In this document: positions 14,971 through 15,259 of the stretch, piece after piece
Position numbering within the stretch: the first letter of the stretch is position 1
Layout: every line of letters begins with the position of its first letter
Assembly (NCBI GenBank): GCA_009843625.1
Contig: VYDD01000336.1
Span: 1 to 15,259, forward strand
Source of the DNA: Gammaproteobacteria bacterium
Lineage (GTDB): Bacteria > Gemmatimonadota > Gemmatimonadetes > Longimicrobiales > Gaopeijiaceae
Direction: 5' to 3'
DNA length: 15,259 bases
Program-made: the position numbers and the translations under genes
The notes under the pieces: model-generated
Databases searched by the model: none
What the model was told of the DNA's origin: nothing
What the model saw: only the letters and a program-made list of their open reading frames with translations

Positions 14971-14977
14971 ATATCAA
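14949..14977 (-). promoter_or_regulatory. Candidate sigma70-type promoter of the feo operon
   Basis: On the minus strand, TTGATA (14977-14972, five of six matches to TTGACA) is followed after 17 bases by TATTCA (14954-14949, a modest -10 match). The perfect DtxR-type box fills the spacer and the second box covers the expected transcription start. This is the classic layout for a repressor blocking polymerase. The leader would be roughly 60 bases. Confidence 0.55.
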
Positions 14978-15028
14978 GCCGCACCTTCGGGACACCGAAG
15001 CATGCGGGAGGCGCGCGGGTCGGCGCGA

Positions 15029-15259
15029 TCAGCTCCAGAGATGGCGCAGGAAGCGTTCTGGAGCATTGAGGAAATCGCGGGTCAGGTTCACGGCCTCGAT
15101 CTCCTCGAAGCTCACCTCGCGAACGGGCCGCCCGTCGAAGTCGTAGATCCTCGCCCCGGGAACGGCCATCAGGATGGGCGAGTGGGTGGCGATCAGGAAC
15201 TGCGAGTCCTGGTCGATCATGTCGCGCATCATGGTCATGAAGCCGAGCTGGCTCTGGGG
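15029..15259 (-). CDS. C-terminal end of an AAA/ABC-type ATPase (partial; N-terminus outside window)
   Basis: 76 codons before the stop, open to the window edge; the true start is beyond it, so the internal ATG at 15238 should not be taken as the start. The fragment PQSQLGFMTMMRDMIDQDSQ followed by FLIATHSPILMAVPGARIYDFD is the end of an SMC/ABC-like ATPase fold. Its ATHSP carries the switch (H-loop) histidine, and PQSQLGF corresponds to the helix after the D-loop. The tail FLNAPERFLRHLW is common in the family of small predicted ATPases with this ending. The Walker A and B motifs lie outside the window, and the function is not known. It lies upstream of the feo operon on the same strand, but the operator-bearing promoter separates them. 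Confidence 0.82.
   Translation of the reverse strand, partial: PQSQLGFMTMMRDMIDQDSQFLIATHSPILMAVPGARIYDFDGRPVREVSFEEIEAVNLTRDFLNAPERFLRHLWS

Overview
This is a GC-rich bacterial chromosomal segment with typical Gram-negative cell-envelope genes: a lipoprotein with a lipobox, a secreted M16 zinc protease, a PAP2 phosphatase and a CTP-kinase-like membrane protein. The gene families and protein style recall Gemmatimonadota (possibly a marine or host-associated lineage). That placement is an impression from protein style, not a phylogenetic result. I see no rRNA, tRNA, CRISPR array or complete insertion sequence.

Left part (1-3407). The 5' end of a lipoprotein gene (minus strand) leaves the window at its left edge. 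A 414-base AT-richer intergenic region follows. Next comes a plus-strand two-gene unit: a small AraC-like helix-turn-helix protein (587-1123) joined by a 4-base GTGA stop/start overlap to a TnpB-family protein (1120-2166). This TnpB keeps the N-terminal and bridge-helix regions. It has lost the RuvC-I aspartate, and the zinc ribbon plus RuvC-III segment are entirely absent, so it should be unable to cut DNA. That resembles TldR-type proteins, which are nuclease-dead TnpB derivatives acting as RNA-guided repressors. The co-translated HTH partner is the most interesting feature of the window. GC-rich sequence with a perfect hairpin and a short repeated motif follows the gene and is where a guide RNA would be expected. 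A convergent LuxR-type regulator closes the region.

Middle part (3408-9749). An AT-rich intergenic region with an 11-bp-spaced tandem direct repeat precedes a single-polypeptide two-component system (GAF, histidine kinase, receiver, OmpR-type DNA-binding domain). Then come a divergent pair of membrane lipid genes (PAP2 phosphatase and a dolichol/DAG-kinase-like protein) and a large convergent M16 peptidase.

Right part (9980-15259). A plus-strand DNA repair pair encodes an Ada-like AraC/O6-alkylguanine methyltransferase and exonuclease III, overlapping by ATGA. Convergent to it is a ferrous iron uptake operon on the minus strand: a membrane-anchored DtxR/MntR-FeoA fusion followed by feoB, also overlapping by ATGA. 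Two palindromic DtxR-type boxes sit on a promoter-like sequence in front of this operon, which suggests that the fusion protein represses its own operon when metal is replete. The C-terminal end of an AAA-type ATPase gene enters at the right edge.
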